DNA of 64,000 nucleotides from Ophioderma brevispina (lineage: Eukaryota > Echinodermata > Ophiuroidea > Amphilepidida > Ophiodermatidae): assembly GCA_023653785.1 (NCBI GenBank), contig JAMKCH010058523.1, forward strand, positions 20,555 to 84,554. Direction: 5' to 3'. The first letter of the stretch is position 1; each line of letters starts with the position of its first letter. Under the pieces are notes generated by a model. The model ran no database searches and was not told the origin of the DNA. It saw only the letters and a list, made by a program, of their open reading frames with translations. Positions 24,141 to 35,439 of the stretch are shown in pieces. The position numbers and the translations under genes are program-made.

Positions 24141-24602
24141 ATGTGCAATGAGAGAAAAATTGAAAGCCCCAATTTTTGCACTGATGTGAAGCTTTCTATC
24201 AAAAATGTCACCATCTGAAAGGATGAAGCTGATAACTATTTCTTTGATACAATAATTGTTACATTCAAAAGTTGTAAACATGTGAGCAAATACAAAATTC
24301 AGCCTGTTTCATATTGAATTATAAGCAAATCAAAATCACCTTTTGCTTTCATTTCTGAGACATTTCTGTAGCCAAATACAAGGTAACAAATCTATTGGGT
24401 GTATTATCTATATGAAAACACTACATGTATATTAATGGTGATATGCTTCCATGTGAGGGAGATAGCAACATTTGAAAAATCGGACCACGAATGCGGCACC
24501 TACCTGTACGTGTTCATAGAAACAATAAAGCACACTGAGCACAAAAGTGTTGGATCTATGTTTGCAATTAGCATCCAATTGGGAAATTCACATTTCACTA
24601 AC

Positions 24603-24857
24603 CTGCTGCTTTTAGCTTGTTGATGGTATCTATCCATTCCTGTTCATGATGCTCCTTAAACCAGGGGTACTTCCTAAGTTTTGGCAGCTCTGGCAGGAAT
24701 GAATCAGGCTTGGTTTTGGTTATGGATGGCAGAACAATTTGTGGAATGTCATCTGGAATACTACGCAGGATAAAGGGACGTGTGACATCAGTATACTCAC
24801 ACTCTTTCCATTCCTCGCCTGTACTGGCCCACATTCTTGTTTTCATAATTGCCTTTC
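24603..24857 (-). CDS. Conserved exon of the minus-strand gene (MWASTGEEW block)
   Basis: 255 bases. The acceptor is TTTACATGCAG and the donor GTTAGT. It needs one base from the previous exon (entry phase 1) and leaves one base. It encodes KAIMKTRMWASTGEEWKECEY.., a VTRPFILRSIPDD block, a SFLPELPKLRKYPWFKEH block and a charged end WIDTINKLKAA. Conserved-looking Trp, Pro and charged residues and in-phase splicing to the next exon make it clearly coding. The family is not one I can name. No phase-1 donor exon was found upstream on this strand, so the middle of the protein is missing here. Confidence 0.8.
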
Positions 24858-25194
24858 CTGCATGTAAAAATGTTTTAGAAGATCCAAAACTATCACTTGA
24901 CTAAATGAAACATGTGACCTGAATTGGTGTTTATTTCATTAATTATTAGAATCACACGGATTGTTGTAGGATCATAAACAACAGCAATTAAAATAACGAA
25001 TGGTAGAAATCAATAATTGATCAATGAAGCTATACCAATTCATTCCACTACTGTTGGCCCCATCTATATGACATACAGTTTAGTACAATAATCTTGTAAC
25101 AGTTGTCTTTGTGAAAGACGCCTCAAAATTTGTCCATTAACAGTGACAGGATCGTCGGAGGAACGTGTCTAGGGCGAAGCCCTCGGCCGATCAG
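24858..25194. other. Intron or flank, nothing recognised
   Basis: Sequence upstream of the exon at 24603-24857 on the minus strand. No further exon with the required phase-1 donor was found. Confidence 0.4.
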
Positions 25195-25735
25195 AGCGAG
25201 GTGGGATGGATACAGGTGGTATGACATTCCAACCTAACAGCAACAGCGAATTCAAAACAGCATCAACTTCAGGCGTAACCAGAGCGCTAGTCTTTCTCAA
25301 AGAGGGCGCTCTTATGCATATGGAATGGTTACACACAGACTTGACTAACAGTCATTTAGATTTAAATATTCATGACCAGGCATAGCCTTTATTGGAAATT
25401 AACACTATTTTGCAGCGGGGTTAATTCACTCACTAACCCCAACGGATTTTGAAGTCAATATTTTATTCCAAAATTATCATGATATTACTAAGATGTACCG
25501 AGCTAAGGCTTAAGAAGAGATTCTGTAATGCAACTGAGACAGAGACTGCCATAGTAAATGCACGTAGCAGATCCCCAAATTACCGTTTAGAAATCACCAA
25601 TGCCCAAATCGGGCAAGTCGTTTCCTACCATTAAGACTTTGAAAGGACTAGCACTCGAGTCGCGCCGAATGTTGATGCCAAGTTGAATTCAGTCTGTTGC
25701 TGTTAGGATGGTATGTCCTACCCCCTGCTTAATAT
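25195..25735 (+). repeat. Non-autonomous DNA transposon (GTAGGACA family), rearranged copy
   Basis: It follows the order of the intact copy at 38017: CCAACCTAACAGCAACAGC.., ACACACAGACTTGACTAA.., ATTTTGCAGCGGGGTTAA.., TTACCGTTTAGAAATC.. The right end at about 25630 is followed by an inverted copy of a left end (GTTGCTGTTAGGATGGTATG, TCCTACCCCC at about 25700-25735), so two copies are joined or one is partly inverted. Confidence 0.75.
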
Positions 25736-25804
25736 GACCTAATCGCAGACCACCTCTCTTCACCCATCGCCAAGTCAGTAAGCAAACCAGTAATTTTGCA
25801 TGAA

Positions 25805-26090
25805 TTATATAGCTGAATCACAGCAGATTGCCTTTGATGAAGAGGAAGCTAAGGACTGTTTGACATAACAAGGACTGTTTGACATCAGAGGCAGCTGATT
25901 GCAAGAACACAAAAAACAGGTGAAGTGTGCTACAAAAATATTCAAGGAATATCTTGCTGCATCTAGAAATGGAGATATTGATGATGTGCTCAAGCTGTTG
26001 AATTCAGAACTCGATGAATTATTGGCCAAATTGTATGCATCTGCTCATCAAGTAAATGGAGCTATAGTGTGCTTTAACCAAATTATATGA
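25805..26090 (+). pseudogene. Fragment resembling the N-terminal part of a Crypton/DUF3504-type recombinase
   Basis: An acidic lead (IAESQQIAFDEEEAKDCLT, 25808-25866) ends in a stop beside a 20-base tandem duplication (AAGGACTGTTTGACAT twice). A helix-rich stretch follows: KKQVKCATKIFKEYLAAS, then NSELDELLAKLYASAHQVNG. The pattern K..ATKIFKEYL..ELDELLAKLYA..NG resembles the core-binding region of Crypton-like tyrosine recombinases and host proteins derived from them. The match is from memory of the pattern, and the catalytic part is absent. Confidence 0.4.
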
Positions 26091-26120
26091 CAGAAATATT
26101 TAAATTTTGTAAATAAAACA

Positions 26121-26259
26121 TATTGCCTGCTTTGAGGGGGCATGATAAAAATTATAGGCCCTCGATGATGGGCCTCAAATATGCTTCGGGGAAAAGTATG
26201 GTTTTTGAGATCACTTTGGACCTATAACTTTTACCATGCCCCTCAAAGCTGGCAATATT
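26121..26259. repeat. Small hairpin repeat
   Basis: ATTGCCTGCTTTGAGGGGGC..ATGATAAAAATTATAGG is answered by CCTATAACTTTTACCATGCC..CCTCAAAGCTGGCAATAT. The arms are about 42 bases around a loop of about 55 bases. A related string, GGGGCATGATAAAAAT, occurs near 57508. Confidence 0.7.
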
Positions 26260-28160
26260 TGTTTACATGACAGAAACAGAGTCAGAGAAACCTTGAAAAC
26301 GAACTGCCAAAAAGTGGTATCCTTTGGGAATTCCCTGACCGTGTGTGAACCCTTTTTCTGGACAACTCTGTCAACCACCACAAATTTAGAACCGCCCACT
26401 TATACCATAATTGGTTTATTGTGTTAACAGGTTTGCTGACCCCGCTCAACCTTATATTAGCCAGGGGAATTGTTGATAGATTTACAAGGCATGGGTGTAT
26501 AGTTGTTTGTAAATATTAGTATTGTAAATATTAGTAGAGTTAAAGTCATTTGCTACATAGAGTATGGCGTTTACTGTTGTTGGTCAAGATAGAGCAGAAT
26601 ATTTCTATGTCTAATACTGAAATATTTGATAAAGGAGATAAAATAGCAGTTGTTGCAGAGGGGAAGTGGAAAAGTTTTAGATGTGAATCTTGGATTTTGT
26701 GGATGGAGTGCAAACTAGCTCAAAGTGGAATAGAGTAGTGATGGAAGAGGAGATACGGAAAACAACTGACTGATAGCCAAATGGAAGGAAGAGAAAGGTA
26801 ATTTACATGTTCATGATAGTTATTAGTCTAAATGTGTATAGTATTCTCTATATATTATAGGCCTAAGTGTAGGCCTATACTGCCACATTTATGTGGTGTG
26901 TGTGCATAATAGGTTAATTGCATTTGTGTGTGTGTGTTGTTCATTTCAAATGGAACAATGTCTCTCTTGCCCTTTGGCACTATATTTACAGGCCTATTTT
27001 AAATCCATACAGAGGCCTATACTGCCACATTTTCTGATAAGCTTACATTATAGCGTGTGTGTGTGTGTGGGGGGGGTATTGTGTGTAGTGATTTTATTTT
27101 TGATTGTTGGTGTCCCTTGCAAAAATTAAGCAATCCCATTTTATGTTAATATTTTTATAGACATTTTGCATTTTTTTGTAATAAATTTTATTGTAGGCCT
27201 ATATGACATTAAGCTTTAATCTGCTTTTGGTCAATGAGCTATTACATGTTTGAAATGAATAATCAGCACTGCAGCATGTACACATCTGTGACATTTTTAC
27301 CTTTAAATTGAAAAAGAACATCAGGGAATTAAAGAATAAGCCCATTAATTCTGCTAAATCCTATTAGAAGACGTGATTTTATAAAGTCTTTTTTTTGGGG
27401 GGGGTGGCAGAGAGAACAAATTTTGGGACTTGTTTCATTAGAGTGAATAGTAAAAATGAAATGAGTAAAATAATATATTAATAATATAACCTTATATTGA
27501 TAATAACCTGTTATTATTGGGAGACTGACTAATTCATGGTCTATGAGTTGTGTAATGGGCAGGCTGTATGTAAGCCTAAGATTATGTAGTTAATCATGCT
27601 GCAGAAAACTTAACATTTTCCTCAAAAACCTTGCCATATACATCCAATATTCATATGCCCCTCTGTGGATACTTAAACCAAATAGAATATCTAACCACAC
27701 CACACAAACACCCCCCAACACACACGTGTGTGGGGTGTGTTATATCTGGGTGTGTGGGGGTTGTGGTGTTGTTGTGTTGTGCGTGTGTGTTGCCATGGAA
27801 TAACATTTTGGGATGTTCTTTACAAGGGTTTATAATTAGTACAAGACAAATCGTTTGGATGTTTTTTCCTAAGTTCAAAACAGATCACATCAATTTGGCT
27901 GGAGAAATTGTGGAAGTAGACCATGGAATTTTTCCCTGGGCAATTTTCCCCCCCCAAAAATGTGTGTTATGAAAACTCTCGGTGATTTTACAATATTTGA
28001 GCATCAAGGGCGACATTAAGATCTCTAGTTTTATTCCATACATTGGAATTGTCAATAGTTACGACAATTCCTCACATTTATGCTCAAAATACAATTCCCC
28101 TACTCTACATTCCAAAAGTCCTTTTTGCGAGAAATATCCATCAAGATACAAACCTGTAAA
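26260..28160. other. Non-coding stretch with TG/CA microsatellites
   Basis: TG-rich runs lie at about 26920-26940 and 27050-27090, and a CA-then-GT run at about 27695-27800. A short frame at 26608-26738 (MSNTEIFDKGDKIAVVAEGK..) has a protein-like start but no splice or domain support. Confidence 0.5.
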
Positions 28161-28164
28161 AAAA

Positions 28165-28495
28165 AGCATCAAAAAATCAAATTTTTGCATGTCTGTAACA
28201 AGTACAGTACCCCACCAACTATTCTATAAATGATAGGGCCAGAAGAACTAATCGGACAAATCGATTATTATCAATTCCTGTCCGTTCGAAACCCTTACTA
28301 CAACACACCACGGCATGGATATTCATATCTTCTTTGACAACTGCAGTTTGCGTCCTTTCTGTTAATTCTTCAGTTGAAGAAGTAACTTATGAGGGTTTTC
28401 TAAACGGACTTATACTTTCACTTTGAAACCATCTCTGCGGAATTTCAATATTTTCAGCCTCTTTCGGATGAATCACTTAAGTGTCTTTAGGCACT
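28165..28495 (+). repeat. Dispersed repeat, direct copy 1
   Basis: About 330 bases recur in the same orientation at 45600-45935. Shared blocks in order are TTTTGCATGTC.GTAACA.GTACAG, ACTACAACAC, GATATTCATATCTT, AATTCTTCAGTTG and GAATCA.TTAAG. Type unknown, with no clear termini. Confidence 0.6.
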
Positions 28496-30976
28496 AAACA
28501 TGATTTGCTAAATCAGAAAATAAAAAAACAAAAACAAAATCAAGCATTATTACAAGTCATAGCTATCTAACATCCCTAAGAATTGCTAGAACTGAAAAGC
28601 AAACTTATAAGACAGAATTGGATATTTATTCATATTAATACTATCTGCCATATGGACACTAAAGGCCGACGCAGACGATTTTCCCGATGAGGCCCACTCC
28701 ATTTTCAAACAACATCATGTTTTTTGCATGTACAAATGTTGACTAATCAGTGTGTGACTAACTAAGTTCAAAACAGTTCCTCCTCTAGAACCAATCACAA
28801 TTGTGTTAATAAAATTCCGGAGCCAGAAATTGTTGTTATCCAACACGTTATCCTATGGCAGTGTTATACACACAGGTGCATAAATGTTTACTGCATGAAA
28901 AACGGAAAATCCAATTCATCTCTAACTTTTGGAATTGAACATTTTAGGGCGACTATCTTTAGTTCTGGATGACTTATTTTAATTCCTACTCAAATCTTAT
29001 CTTCCAAATCTCTGATCAGCCTTTAATAGAACATGTAAATGGAAATTCCTTTGATACAGCTTTTTCTTCTTCTTCTTTTCTTTCAATTTTTAGTAAGCGA
29101 AACATAACTTAAGAGAATTGTATAGACTTATCCTCTGCCAAAATAACTTAAATATTGGTAATAATACTTATCCTTCACGTTTAAGTTTGTAACTTCATAT
29201 TTTGACCTTTCAAGTGATCACTGTAATACTGTAGTTTAGGGTGACTCGACAACCTTTTGGGATGAAAAAAATTTTTCTAATCCATTCTAATCAACCAGAC
29301 TCGATTAGATAGCCCTGGGAACACTTCCACAAGGTTAAAGCTTTTGGGAAAGAGGAGTAAGAGCCACTTACTACACAATGAGGTTAATTATGGGGATAAA
29401 AAACAATTTTTAAATCGCCCAAATCGGCAACATTTCTGCCCTGAACGACACCAACATGTATACAAAATCAATAAACTCCCCTACATCGATAACATGAATA
29501 TTCCGTTACTGGAAAACAGGGTTAATACTGAAAACAGATAGTTTTGAAGAAACACAGGAGACTTTGTGAGTAAAAACAAACCCCTTCGAAAGTGAAGACG
29601 CCATCTTGAAATGGCCGAACTAACTGGTAACCCATCCCCGATTGGTCATAAAGTTCAGGGACAACCGAGGGGCATTCCGATTGGGTAAAGTGTGTTTTGG
29701 CATAGAATATGCACACGCTAGACTATGCAATACTCACTAGAGTGTTTATGTGGTTATCACTAGCTGGAAAGTGACTGTTTTAGATGATTTACCCTCAATT
29801 TAAGGATTATTTAAAAACAAAAATGTATTCTAAAGCAGTCATCGGATAAAAAACGGTTTTCTTACGGTGAGTAGATTGATTTTAGGGCAATTTAAGTAGT
29901 ATTTAGCCTGTAAACCTTGAAGGGTCCCAAACTACGCTTTTGCCGAATCACTGATTTTATCACAAGTACCAAAGCTTACCAACAATACTGTAAACATGCT
30001 TTGAAAATAAATTACCAAACAAGAATTTTGCTTTTATCCTAGCTTTAGCCATGGCTGTTATAATTAGAGCAAATTATGTATGTCCGGATACAAATGTGGA
30101 TCACAAACAAAAATACCATACTGACCCGAGTATACTCCCATGATCGATTATAATCCCACCCCCAGTTTTGAAAGAATCTTTAGAATAGAAAATTGCTATC
30201 CCACTGTAAGGTTTTGTTTTTTGCTTGAGGGCATTAGATTACATGCAATTATTGTTATACTCATTACTGTTTGGTACTGTCTTGTGATTTTTTTTCATGA
30301 TAATTAATTATGGCCTTGCTTCAATCCATTTAAAGGTCTTTGTTGATCACACATTTCATTTGCCACTTGATAATATCCAAATAAGTCAACCTTAAACTGC
30401 TGACATTTTGGTGCTTGTGTGTTTTATGTTATGTTGGAGATCCCATTATAATCCCACCCCCTAAATTCAAGCTAATATCAGATTTAAACATGTGGGTCTA
30501 CACTAGGGTCAGTACAGTACTTGCTCGAAATGAAAATGCTTGTTGGCCCTCTACTGGATCTTGAATGTCATTTTTAAAGATGCATTTTGTGATCCCAGGA
30601 CCTTCATCATTGTACATATAGTTCACTTATATCCTCAAGAACAATTTCAGTTGATTCTGGCAGTGCATGTTGACATCAGCGACTGACTGTATCACGCTGC
30701 CCCATAGGCAGCTGTGTGGTAATTCCTGTCCATTTACAGGCACAAAATACTAATTTGCAGATTTCATCTATACTTGGAATACCACCAAATAGGCGCGGGC
30801 CTCTTAGCAGTGCAAATTGATATGGAATAATGTAAGCGCAAGACAACGCAAGAGACGCAGTGTGTGTTTTGCGTGGTACAAGAGATTCCGTGCTAACCCT
30901 AGAGTATATTGGCTTACTTTTAAGCGCGGAATGATAACAACCGAATAATTCCCGCCAATTTAATGGTAATACTCAC
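28496..30976. other. Intron or intergenic stretch, no exon recognised
   Basis: I looked for a minus-strand exon ending in phase 1 that could join 30977-31036 to 24603-24857 and found none. The plus-strand frame 29344-29541 lacks support. A TTAA-type repeat end lies near 30573. Confidence 0.4.
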
Positions 30977-31036
30977 AGTTGTTGGTGTAACTGCTGGGGA
31001 TTTGCTCAAAGAAGTTTCACTGCTTTCTGGAGATGA
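30977..31036 (-). CDS. Short Ser/Thr/Pro-rich exon of an N-terminal exon group
   Basis: 60 bases, phase 0 to phase 0. The acceptor TTCTGTTCTTTCAG is strong and the donor is GTGAGT. It encodes SSPESSETSLSKSPAVTPTT, which has several SP/TP sites and is probably disordered. It joins the previous exon (32585-32799) in phase. Its end phase also fits the ParB-gene exon at 39283, which starts in phase 0 with the acidic DIEEMVVDDDDP, although that exon is on the other strand. Confidence 0.55.
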
Positions 31037-31149
31037 CTGAAAGAACAGAAAGATACAATGGATGGTGTTATGCAAGCCTGTGTATTTTGTATCTCATCAT
31101 ACATACGTGTACACTACATACATACATGTATTGTAAAACAGATATTTAC

Positions 31150-31507
31150 TTAAAGGTCCATGACCCAATCGCTATAGCCTCATCCCCAGAAACTCCAGAT
31201 TTTACCGGAAGTGGTCAACATTTTGGTATCAGAAGAAAGCTACTATTTTTCTCATTTACCCTGAAGAATCTTAGACCCAATGGATGTTTGGTTTGGAAGT
31301 TATAAGCGAAAATGTGCCCCATTTTGGTCGACCAATATTAATTTTACAAAGTACTCTATGGAGATTACAAAACCATGTTTTTAGCTCTCGCATCAAAACG
31401 GTTTGAAATATCAGCGCGAAACTTTACAGATGGGGTTTTGGAGTGAAGGGCAATCTATCAACTTAGATGAAAACTTCATATCCTTAAATCGGACCATCCC
31501 CCTTTAA
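31150..31507 (+). repeat. TTAA-flanked MITE family 1, full copy
   Basis: It runs from TTAAAGGTCCATGACCCAAT to GGACCATCCCCCTTTAA. Terminal repeats of about 17 bases are imperfect and TTAA stands at each end. Internal blocks (TTTTACCGGAAGTGGTC, TTACAGATGGGGTTTTGGAG) match the copies at 32932 and 53786. It abuts a family 2 element at its right TTAA. Confidence 0.85.
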
Positions 31508-31842
31508 AGGTGCGTGTTCCGATCGTCTTTGGGACCCCTTCCCCCTGATTTACCCGGATGTAGTATCAATTTTGATATCAGATGAAAGGCCGTATTCTTC
31601 TCATTCTCGTCCTGAAATTTGAGCCCTCAAATCCATTTCATTCCCAAGATATAAACAAAAAACCGCCGTTTTAGTGGTTAACCATCAATATTAGTATTGA
31701 ATGGGGCTTTGCAACATGCATTATTGCGTCTACCATCAAAACTGCAAGTTTGTTTCCCACGGTACTTAATGGGGTGTATGTGCAAGTGCCAGGATATCAG
31801 GTAGAGAACACAATACACATAAATCGGAACAAGCCCCTTTAA
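31504..31842 (+). repeat. TTAA-flanked MITE family 2, full copy
   Basis: It runs from TTAAAGGTGCGTGTTCCGAT to ATCGGAACAAGCCCCTTTAA, a terminal inverted repeat of about 20 bases including TTAA. It shares the TTAA at 31504-31507 with the preceding family 1 element. Internal blocks (CGCCGTTTTAGTGGTTAACC, GCATTATTGCGTCTACCATC) match 36802, 58902, 18519 and 23596. Confidence 0.85.
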
Positions 31843-32584
31843 ATGCTTATTCCCAAATTTTAGTTTATTTTCACATTAGATTTCAAATGCATTGAGCTTA
31901 CATGTGGCCATTTCTCTCTAAATCTGAGAACTACATGCCACGTACAGAAGTTGAAAATGTGATTAATTTTGAAATGTGGAATTCTACATATATGTACATG
32001 GACATGTAGTTCCAACAATACATCACAGATACTTTATCACTTGTACTTCTTTTATCCTCAAATAGCATTTGGTTTACTTTACACATTACTCCAGGTGCCA
32101 AAACTGTAATAATTCGCACCTTTTTGCCACATATTTTCAAAGAACAAATCACGATTTCAAATTTGTATTTTTTTAAAAAATACTAAGCGGTCACACTGCT
32201 TTCATGATTACCTGGCTTTCTTGCCCAGCTGGATGACCTCTGACCTCAGAGTTATTCTGTGCTTTGGTAAGCGGTCCTTTTGACCAAATTTTGTGGTCAC
32301 AGGGCATTTCTAAAGCTGCCAATTGATGACTTTTGGGTCACTCTGAAACCCTGATAACAAACCTCAGACTCCCCCCATCTTCATGCCAAATATCAGCTCC
32401 ATATGTCAAAGCAAAACGAAATGCATCTAGCCTGACAGACAGATCAGGGTTTTTTTTTCATCCAGACAGACAGATCATTTTTTTTTGTAGTAGTAGTAGT
32501 ATAGATGCTTGAAATACTTGAAAAAATGTAGGCAAGTATTTTAACTTTGAAAATCAAAACTCACACTCTTTCATTCAAACTTAC
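31843..32584. other. Intron, nothing recognised
   Basis: Lies between two minus-strand exons. A GTAGTAGTAGTAGTA run sits at about 32487-32502. No exon-like frame otherwise. Confidence 0.5.
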
Positions 32585-32799
32585 TGAATACACCATTGCC
32601 AACCCTTCACTCATGGTCATACTATGCTGCCCATATTCAAAGTTGTCAGGATCATACTCCAGTATAGCATTCACTTCTGCTACAAAAAGTGCTTACAATC
32701 TGTTGATGGTTTGACTCCTAAACTGAACTCATACTTCTCTAGTTTTAGGTCAAACCGAAGTACATCACCAGCTTCACTGTCCATTCTGGTGCACACCAC
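32585..32799 (-). CDS. Exon of N-terminal group with a one-base frame problem or a 17-nt intron-like segment
   Basis: The acceptor is TTTTTTAACACAG and the donor GTAAGT. The first part reads VVCTRMDSEAGDVLRFDLKL..SLGVKPSTD, the second EVNAILEYDPDNFEYGQHSM..EGLAMVYS. Between them the frame hits a TAG. Two readings restore it: one missing base in the T-run, or removal of the 17 bases at 32696-32680, which begin GTAAGC and end TTTGTAG. Both give a phase-0 exon. The sequence is convincingly protein-like, but I recognise no family. Confidence 0.65.
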
Positions 32800-32931
32800 C
32801 TGTGTTAAAAAAGAAAAAAAGTATCACAATCTAGACTTTATAGTACTGAGCCAGAGCCAAATTTGATCACTCCAAAGATTGGTTTGTGGTTAGCATCATG
32901 TGAAAAATTCATTAAGATTTTTGTGTTTAAA

Positions 32932-33285
32932 TTAAAGGTCCATGGCCCGATCGCTAAAAGCCTCGTCCCCAGGGACCCCAGATTTTACCGGAAGTTGTCG
33001 AAATTTTGGTATCAGATGAAAGCTACTATTTTTCTCATTTACCCTGTGAAATCTTAGGGCTGAAGGTTGTTTGGTTTGGATGTTATGGGCGAAAATATGC
33101 CCCATTTGGTCGACCAATATTAATTTTACACAGTACTCTATGGGGATTACAAAATCACGTTTTTAGCTCTCACTTAAAAATGGGTTGAAATTTTGGCGCG
33201 AAACTTTACAGATGGGGTTTTGGAGTGAATGCCATTCTATCAAGAGGGAAAATTTATAGACCTAAATCGGGCCATCCCCCTTTAA
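32932..33285 (+). repeat. TTAA-flanked MITE family 1, full copy in an intron
   Basis: TTAAAGGTCCATGGCCCGAT at the left and ATCGGGCCATCCCCCTTTAA at the right. About 354 bases. It lies between the minus-strand exons 32585-32799 and 33317-33349. Confidence 0.85.
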
Positions 33286-33316
33286 ATCACTTAATTTTCA
33301 CTATTTAATATTTCAC

Positions 33317-33349
33317 CTGGGTAAGATGCAACTCTTGCAGTTCTGACAT
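33317..33349 (-). CDS. Possible first coding exon (MSELQELHLTQ)
   Basis: An ATG at 33349-33347 begins an 11-codon frame ending in a GTGAAA donor, in phase 0 with the next exon (VVCTRMDSE..). The frame stays open upstream (..HDFIT before the Met), and an alternative acceptor (TTGATCTTCCAG near 33399) could make this an internal exon. The true start is therefore uncertain. Confidence 0.4.
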
Positions 33350-33577
33350 TGTGATAAAGTCATGTATGTAAAATGCAAGTACATGTAGGCTGGAAGATCA
33401 ATGTGGGTATTTTTACTTAAAACCCAGAGGGTGTTTCAATGAGTCAATCCCACAATGCATTTCAATGTGCCTATACTATTCTGTACTAAACATACATCAG
33501 TACTTAGGGATAAAAAGTGTTCCAAAAACTTAAGAACCAGACGACATTCCATGAACATGCGAAAAATTCCCTAGGTA

Positions 33578-33799
33578 CAGACCTTCATTTCTGAGGAGAG
33601 CTATAGCTCCGGAGCTCCTACAGCTCTCCTGAGCAGTCTTTCAGGAGCTCCAAAAGTTGAGCTCTTTATTACTTGAAAGGCCTGTGCTTTTGTTATGACA
33701 TGCAACTAATTGAGCCCTTGTTTTGCTCCTAAATGAATCCAGGAATGAATCCAGGAGATTATTAACAGAGCTCCTCTTATTTTCATAAATGAAGGCCTG
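33578..33799. repeat. Hairpin MITE (CAGACCTTCATTT ends)
   Basis: CAGACCTTCATTTCTGAGGA at the left is answered by AAATGAAGGCCTG at the right (about 222 bp). The interior is rich in GAGCTC-type short palindromes. A related but shorter hairpin sits at 43763-43921. Confidence 0.65.
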
Positions 33800-33861
33800 T
33801 AAGTACTAACGTTTTGTAGGCTAAAATTAGAGTAAAAGTCACGTTTTTTATGTGTTAAGAA

Positions 33862-34881
33862 TAGAGGTGGGCTATAGAGGGTCATATTTGGGTCATAGTT
33901 TCAGATCACTTCGAACACAGGCTAGAATGCTGACTTTAATGATGCTTATCCCATTTTCGAAGAAAAAAAATTAAAAAGTGCGAAAACCAGGGTGCTCCAA
34001 CGAAAAATCCAAAATGGCCGCCAAATTGGCCAAAAATCATATTTTTGACCATAACTTGATAAGCTTTTGTTTATTCACTTTAATTTTTGTGGCAAATACC
34101 CATGTTTTGGCCTACAAGGAATCATTCTATGCAATTTCTATCTCACCACGACTTCGTTTTCTCGATATGGCAGTTTCAGCCTAAAATTGGACTGCGAGGG
34201 CGCTTTCCCCAAAAAGTGCATATCATATCAAAAGTTTTAAATTTTAACTGGTGGGTCATCATCAGAATTGGTGATTCATCATTTTCTGAAGATTAGAGCT
34301 GTGTAACACTTACCATTTTCCTGTGGCATCAATTGTCATAAAATTTGACAAAACACTCATTGGAATACACAGGGGTCCACGAACTTTCTTACGTGTGGGT
34401 TTCAATGGAGGGCATTTTTATGACATTAAATAGCCTACACTTGCAAAACCACAAACACCACGCAAGTCAAATTTTCAGCAAGTGTTCATAATAAAACTCT
34501 CTTCAACTTTTTGAATAAAATCACTATTATTAATCGGATGCGCATTTTAATTGGAAAGCGCCCTCAGAGCTCAATTTTAAGCAAAGACAGCATTTTCAAG
34601 AAAACGAAAGGCTATGGTGAATGAAAGTTGGTCATAGCATTGATTCCTAATACCCCAAAACATGGGTATTGCCACCAAAATTAAGCATTGGAACAAATAA
34701 ATCGAGTTATGGTCAAAAATCAATTTTTTGACAATTTGGCGACTATTTTGGATTTTTTGACGGGGCACCCTGATTTTCGCACTTTTTTTTTCTTCGAAAG
34801 TTGGATCAGGGCGATTAAAGTCATCAAACGAGCCTGTGTTCGAAGTGATCTGAAACATTGACCTTCTATAGCCCACCTCTA
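33862..34881. repeat. Foldback element, about 1020 bp, with terminal inverted repeats and target duplication
   Basis: TAGAGGTGGGCTATAG at 33862 pairs with CTATAGCCCACCTCTA ending at 34881. Arms of roughly 330-350 bases keep pairing, including TTTCAGATCACTTCGAACAC, TTTTGACCATAACT.GAT and CGAGGGCGCTTTCC/CTGAGGGCGCTTTCC, around a unique centre. Direct TTAAGAA flanks it (33855-33861 and 34882-34888). This supports transposition of a non-autonomous DNA element with a duplication of 7 or more bases. It has no coding capacity. Confidence 0.85.
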
Positions 34882-34888
34882 TTAAGAA

Positions 34889-35439
34889 TAGGATTTTTGT
34901 GAGATCACATGACCCCTATTGAGGTGAAATTTCCCAAAACTGGTGCATTGTAGGATTCAATCACCCTCTGCTTAAAACCCTACAGAGCCTATGTACCTCC
35001 ACTATACTCTGCCCAGGAGTTTATTTTCTCCTTTTCGCAGGGTTTGCCATTGCTACTGGCTATATATCGCATGTGCTGCAGTGTACGGTACGCACTCATG
35101 TATGCGCCTGTTTGGATCGTAAACGCGCCCGTAATTGGTTGATTTAAAATCTTCCTAACTAGATGAGATACACTTTTTAAAGGCCAGATTCTGTTTTATT
35201 GGGTGAAAGTTACCCTAGGTAACAATTTTGAGCTCAATATCTCTTTCCAAATTTGAGATATGGCCTCCAAAAATGCAAGAAATCCAACGGCGCGACTCGG
35301 GAAGGCAAAAAGGGGGGTCTGGGTCAAATTTCAACAGGCCGTAATTCGGAAACCGCTTGGAGTTGAGTGCTATTTTTTTTGCATACTATGTGTTAATTAT
35401 ATTTATAGAGCTATGCTAGAAATGATTTTTAGCAAATTC
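34889..35439. other. Non-coding stretch, nothing firm
   Basis: No exon, and no repeat border could be fixed. Confidence 0.4.

Noticed and set aside
24857..30977. Direct splicing of exon 30977-31036 to exon 24603-24857
   Set aside because: Phases do not match (0 to 1) and would put a stop at once; at least one further exon is needed.
33006..33188. Coding frames in the TTAA MITE copies
   Set aside because: Frames are not conserved between copies of the same family and carry no transposase motifs.
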